Assembly (NCBI RefSeq): GCF_005845215.1
Contig: NZ_SPHO01000001.1
Span: 690,621 to 754,620 of the forward strand
Direction of reading: 5' to 3'
DNA from: Clostridium sp. 1001271st1 H5
GTDB lineage: Bacteria; Bacillota; Clostridia; Lachnospirales; Lachnospiraceae
DNA: 64,000 bases
Position numbers and translations under genes: made by a program. Shown one piece after another: positions 60,873 through 64,000 of this stretch (positions within the stretch are counted from its first letter, which is position 1; each line of letters begins with the position of its first letter). The notes under the pieces were generated by a model that searched no databases, was not told the origin of the DNA, and was given only the letters and a program-made list of their open reading frames with translations.

Positions 60873-62528
60873 ATGGCGAAAAATGAGTTGGAGACTATTA
60901 TAATCATGCTTGAACATAAGGATTATCTATCGAGCCTGAATAAGGCCAGAAAAAAACGGAATCAACAGCTGGACCCCAGATACCTGGTGCTCCTGCTGGC
61001 TGCCATTGTGGCAGTGGGAATCATCGTGTTCGGAGTAAAGGCAGTCAAAAAGCCGGTTTCCGGCAGAGCAGCGGGACCGGCCCCCACGGGACAGGCGCAA
61101 AACGCCACCCCGGCCCAGGCTGTTCCGGCCAGTGTTTCTCCTGAGGAGGAAGCTGCCCGTAAGGAAGCCCAGGAGATTGACCATGTAATTGATTCCTACA
61201 GCAATCTGGGAATCGTGCAGGTGTCCGGCTATCTGAACATAAGGGAGGCTCCCAGCACAGACGGCAAGATTATAGGAAAGCTGTCAGGGGACGGAGCCTG
61301 TGAGATTCTGGCCACGGAGGGGGACTGGTCCCACATTACGTCCGGCGGAGTGGAGGGTTATATCAGCAACCAGTACCTTCTGACCGGGGATGAAGCCAGG
61401 GAAAAGGCCAGGGAGCTTGTGAAGCTGCGGGCAACGGTGACGGCCGACAACCTGAACATACGCCAGGCTCCTGCCCTGGACCCGGGCAATGTCATCGGAC
61501 AGGCACTAAAGGGCGAGCGCTACGTGGTCAAGGGACTGGAGGACGGCTGGATTCAGATTGAGGAGGGATATATTTCCTCTGAATATGCTGAGGTGGCCTA
61601 TTCCCTGAACGAAGGACGCAAGCTGGATATGAAGGCCATGGCTATTAACCAGTATGACAACCTGGTCATATCCAAGGTGAACAACTACCTGAATGTGCGC
61701 CAGGAGCCGAAGGCAGACGGCAAGATTATCGGTAAGATGACCAGCAAGGCGGCGGGCGAGATACTGGAGACCCTGGACGGCTGGTATAAGATTAAATCAG
61801 GACCCATTATCGGCTATATTTCCGCAGACCCCCAGTACACGGCCACAGGCCAGGAGGCAAAGGACATAGCCATGCAGAATGCCACCCTTAAGGCGGTTAT
61901 CAACACGGATGTGCTGAACGTCCGCACAGAGCCCAACACCGATGCCAAGATTTGGACCCAGATTGTGAAGGATGAACGTTATCCGGTTGTGGCTCAGCTG
62001 GACGGCTGGGTGGAGATTGATTTGGATTCCGTGGATGAAGAGGACGGAAGCAAGGTGGACAAGGCATTTATTTCCACCAGGGACAACAACGTGGAGGTGC
62101 GCTATGCACTGAACGAGGCCATCAAGTTCTCACCTGCCGAAGTGGCGGCCAACAATGCTGCCTCCAGGCGTTCCAAGGTAGTGAACTATGCCCTTCAGTT
62201 TGTGGGCAACCCGTATGTATGGGGCGGAACCAGCCTGACAAAGGGCGTGGATTGTTCCGGATTCACCATGCAGGTCATGAGGCAGTTCGGCGTATCCCTG
62301 CCCCATTATTCCGGCTCCCAGGCCAAGATGGGCAAGGCGGTAACCTCCGGCAACATGCGTCCGGGCGATTTGATATTCTACGCAGGCAGCGGCGGGCAGG
62401 TGAACCATGTGGCCATCTACATCGGCAACGGCCAGGTAGTCCACGCAGCCAGCCGGAAGAGCGGCATCAAGATTTCCACCTGGAATTACAGGTCGCCGGT
62501 GGCTATCAGGAATGTGCTGGGCGACTAG
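60873..62528 (+). CDS. SH3-repeat NlpC/P60 peptidoglycan hydrolase
   Basis: A 551-aa envelope protein with one N-terminal helix (about 37-57) preceded by basic residues, so probably a membrane-anchored ectoenzyme. Four bacterial SH3 repeats follow (about 112-165, 185-235, 262-315, 345-400), each with a Y/LNI/VR motif such as GYLNIREAP, NLNIRQAP, YLNVRQEP and VLNVRTEP. The C-terminal NlpC/P60 domain has Cys461 (GVDCSGF), His512 (VNHVAIYIG) and His524 (VVHAAS). It cleaves gamma-D-Glu-diamino-acid bonds in peptidoglycan. The start is uncertain: 60873 has only a weak site, and ATG 60906 follows GGAG at 12-bp spacing. Confidence 0.9.
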   Translation: MAKNELETIIIMLEHKDYLSSLNKARKKRNQQLDPRYLVLLLAAIVAVGIIVFGVKAVKKPVSGRAAGPAPTGQAQNATPAQAVPASVSPEEEAARKEAQEIDHVIDSYSNLGIVQVSGYLNIREAPSTDGKIIGKLSGDGACEILATEGDWSHITSGGVEGYISNQYLLTGDEAREKARELVKLRATVTADNLNIRQAPALDPGNVIGQALKGERYVVKGLEDGWIQIEEGYISSEYAEVAYSLNEGRKLDMKAMAINQYDNLVISKVNNYLNVRQEPKADGKIIGKMTSKAAGEILETLDGWYKIKSGPIIGYISADPQYTATGQEAKDIAMQNATLKAVINTDVLNVRTEPNTDAKIWTQIVKDERYPVVAQLDGWVEIDLDSVDEEDGSKVDKAFISTRDNNVEVRYALNEAIKFSPAEVAANNAASRRSKVVNYALQFVGNPYVWGGTSLTKGVDCSGFTMQVMRQFGVSLPHYSGSQAKMGKAVTSGNMRPGDLIFYAGSGGQVNHVAIYIGNGQVVHAASRKSGIKISTWNYRSPVAIRNVLGD

Positions 62529-62596
62529 GACGAAACCGGATTTCAGGCCGGGGATGTTACGGGCAGTCGGACTTAAAACATTATATTTATTTAAAA

Positions 62597-62630
62597 AGCC
62601 GGTCAGCAGTCTATGCTGGCCGGTTATTTT
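62597..62630 (+). terminator. Terminator after the NlpC/P60 gene
   Basis: CCGGTCAGCA/TGCTGGCCGG (10-bp stem, one G-U) with a 5-nt loop and TTATTTT tail, 70 bp after the stop. Confidence 0.88.
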
Positions 62631-62723
62631 GCGCTGAAACTATGTGAAAGACAGCGCATATTTTATGGTTCCCGGAGCAGACTATCCTTAATTGAAGAAT
62701 GTTCACGAAAGGGTGGTTTGATT

Positions 62724-63506
62724 ATGGGACAAGGAAAAAATAACAGAAAAAAGAGAGACAATCAGGTGGAGGACGGAAACGGCCAGGTACGCCAGCAGGA
62801 CGACGAGGCCAAGAAGCTTGAAAAGGAAATAGAGGAAAAGGAAGACAATAAGCTGGAAGAATACGGCCAGGTTATCCTGGAGGACAACCGCAGGCAGAGG
62901 AAAATCCATCTCATTACCATTATTGGGGAGGTGGAGGGACATGAGAATTCCTCCGGCAGCAGCAAAACCACGAAATACGACCATATACTGCCGAAGCTGG
63001 CCGAAATAGAGGATGATGACAGTGTGGACGGACTTCTGGTTCTGCTCAATACATCGGGAGGGGACGTGGACGCAGGTCTTGCCATCGCGGAAATGATAGC
63101 GTCCCTCAGCCTTCCCACCGTATCCCTGGTGCTGGGGGGGAGCCATTCCATCGGAGTTCCTCTGGCCGTGTCCACGGACTATTCCTTCATCGTGCCCTCC
63201 GGGACCATGATGATTCATCCGGTGCGGATGACAGGAATGGTCATAGGCACCTCCCAGACCTACGAATATTTCGAAATGATACAGGACCGCATCCTGACCT
63301 TTGTGTCAAACCATGCCGATATTGCCTATGACCAGCTGAGGGAGCTGATGCATAATACAAAGATGCTCACCAGGGACCTGGGCACTGTGCTGGTTGGTTC
63401 CCAGGCAGTGGAGGCAGGCCTTATCAACCAGGTGGGCGGCATCAAGGAAGCACTGGGGAAGCTCTATGCCATGATTGACGGGCGGGAGCGCGGGCAGCAG
63501 AAATAA
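62724..63506 (+). CDS. tepA: ClpP-fold serine protease, TepA-like
   Basis: A 260-aa cytosolic protein of the ClpP/crotonase fold, similar to the translocation-enhancing protein TepA/YmfB. The first 60 residues are charged and coiled-coil-like. The core has LVLLNTSGGDVDAGLAIAEMI, the nucleophile Ser142 in LGGSHSIGVPLAVS and catalytic His165 in TMMIHPVRMTG. The ATG at 62724 follows AAAGGGTGG; the frame is open upstream into the terminator and is not coding there. The biological substrate is uncertain (protein export or signal-peptide turnover). Confidence 0.87.
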   Translation: MGQGKNNRKKRDNQVEDGNGQVRQQDDEAKKLEKEIEEKEDNKLEEYGQVILEDNRRQRKIHLITIIGEVEGHENSSGSSKTTKYDHILPKLAEIEDDDSVDGLLVLLNTSGGDVDAGLAIAEMIASLSLPTVSLVLGGSHSIGVPLAVSTDYSFIVPSGTMMIHPVRMTGMVIGTSQTYEYFEMIQDRILTFVSNHADIAYDQLRELMHNTKMLTRDLGTVLVGSQAVEAGLINQVGGIKEALGKLYAMIDGRERGQQK

Positions 63507-63631
63507 CCGTTTAAAATCTGTATTCAGGCCCTTTTTCGCAGACATGCGCTATGGGTTTTGGAGGCTTTTGGAACAATCCACTTGAATTTTGATCTCAAAT
63601 ATAGCATAATACCTGTCTTTCGGAGTTGAAC

Positions 63632-63677
63632 TAAAAAAATGGTGCTAAGCCATGGGTTAGAACCTATGACTTAGCAC
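63632..63677 (-). terminator. Terminator of the transposase gene
   Basis: On the minus strand GTGCTAAG (63677-63670) pairs with CTTAGCAC (63649-63642), with further inner pairing of ATAGGTT/AACCCAT type, followed by a TTTTTTT run (63639-63633). The stem overlaps the last codons of the transposase. Confidence 0.8.
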
Positions 63678-64000
63678 TCTATTTATGTCTTCGTTTCCAA
63701 GAAAATAGGACGTAAGTGGAAGCGCAGTTTTAGCAGCCAGTTGTTTTATGAAGCATGAATTTCTGGTTAGATTTATGTACTTTCGATCGGATACTTTTAC
63801 TACTCTAAAATCACGTATAAAATCAAAGATTTCTTCTGTGCCATATTGATCTCCCAGAACGTATATCTGTAATAGTCTTGTCAGCAGTACAGTGAGATAG
63901 CAGATGAGGAAATGTCCGGTAATCGTTGCTTCTTTTTGCAGATATACCGGTCTCGCATCCAACTGTGATTTCATAATCCGGAAAGATTCTTCTATCCTCC
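63657..64000 (-). mobile_element. IS4/IS1634-type transposase, C-terminal part (5' end outside window)
   Basis: The minus-strand frame enters from the right edge and ends at 63657, giving about 113 visible residues. It begins RIEESFRIMKSQL, which fits the catalytic Glu and following Lys of the Y-R-E-K signature of IS4-group DDE transposases, followed by PVYLQKEATITGHFLICYLTVLL, typical of IS1634-like proteins. A terminator overlaps the 3' end. The terminal inverted repeat and target duplication could not be identified within the remaining 150 bp, so the exact element boundary is unknown. Confidence 0.82.

Noticed and set aside
1..64000. CRISPR arrays, tRNA or rRNA genes, prophage
   Set aside because: No regularly spaced repeats, no recognisable RNA gene and no phage structural genes were seen.

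Overview
The window looks like the chromosome of a Gram-positive, anaerobic gut Clostridium of the family Lachnospiraceae (Enterocloster / Clostridium bolteae-clostridioforme type). The reasons are strong AGGAGG ribosome-binding sites, consensus TTGACA/TATAAT promoters, Firmicutes signatures (LicT antitermination, CdaA-CdaR, SdpRI, VanW, SLH, TepA), anaerobic redox genes (EtfAB, DUF362 ferredoxin) and roughly balanced base composition. The species is inferred, not shown. Nearly every gene is on the + strand; the exceptions are an alpha/beta hydrolase and a transposase cut by the right edge.

Region 1 (1-20,100) is a purine/allantoin catabolic locus. It holds an NCS1 permease (cut by the left edge), allantoinase, a second NCS1 permease, AllE, AllD, a fused FdrA-DUF1116 protein (oxamate carbamoyltransferase system), carbamate kinase, a lactate-permease-family transporter, a 70-aa membrane protein, AllC and a PucR-type regulator. 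The genes describe allantoin to allantoate to ureidoglycine to ureidoglycolate to oxalurate to oxamate plus carbamoyl phosphate, with ATP made by carbamate kinase. A second transcription unit behind a palindromic operator holds another M20 amidohydrolase, an FAD oxidoreductase, EtfBA and a nitroreductase. It looks like a linked branch that hydrolyses an N-carbamoyl compound and oxidises the product.

Region 2 (20,100-33,200) holds glycogen debranching enzyme, a c-di-AMP operon (two unknown membrane proteins, CdaA, CdaR), general PTS genes (HPr, EI) with an overlapping polysaccharide-polymerase-like gene, and a LicT-controlled sugar PTS operon. That operon has a ribonucleic antiterminator/terminator leader, EIIA, a second HPr with Asp in place of Ser46, and a NagE-like EIICB.

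Region 3 (33,200-50,500) carries signalling, redox and envelope genes: a diguanylate cyclase, a YARHG lipoprotein, an sdpRI-like pair with a perfect operator, a DUF362 ferredoxin with MetY, an RclA-like flavoprotein, a CcdA-thioredoxin fusion, VanW, an Rrf2 regulator, cardiolipin synthase and an SLH-like protein.

Region 4 (48,600-64,000) carries a MacAB-type exporter, a SulP transporter, an M19 dipeptidase, a PhoB/PhoR-like two-component system with an 11-bp-phased repeat array upstream, a TrpXYZ-type ABC transporter, an SH3-NlpC/P60 cell-wall hydrolase, a TepA-like ClpP-fold protein, and the 3' end of an IS4/IS1634-type transposase. No tRNA, rRNA, CRISPR array or prophage was seen.
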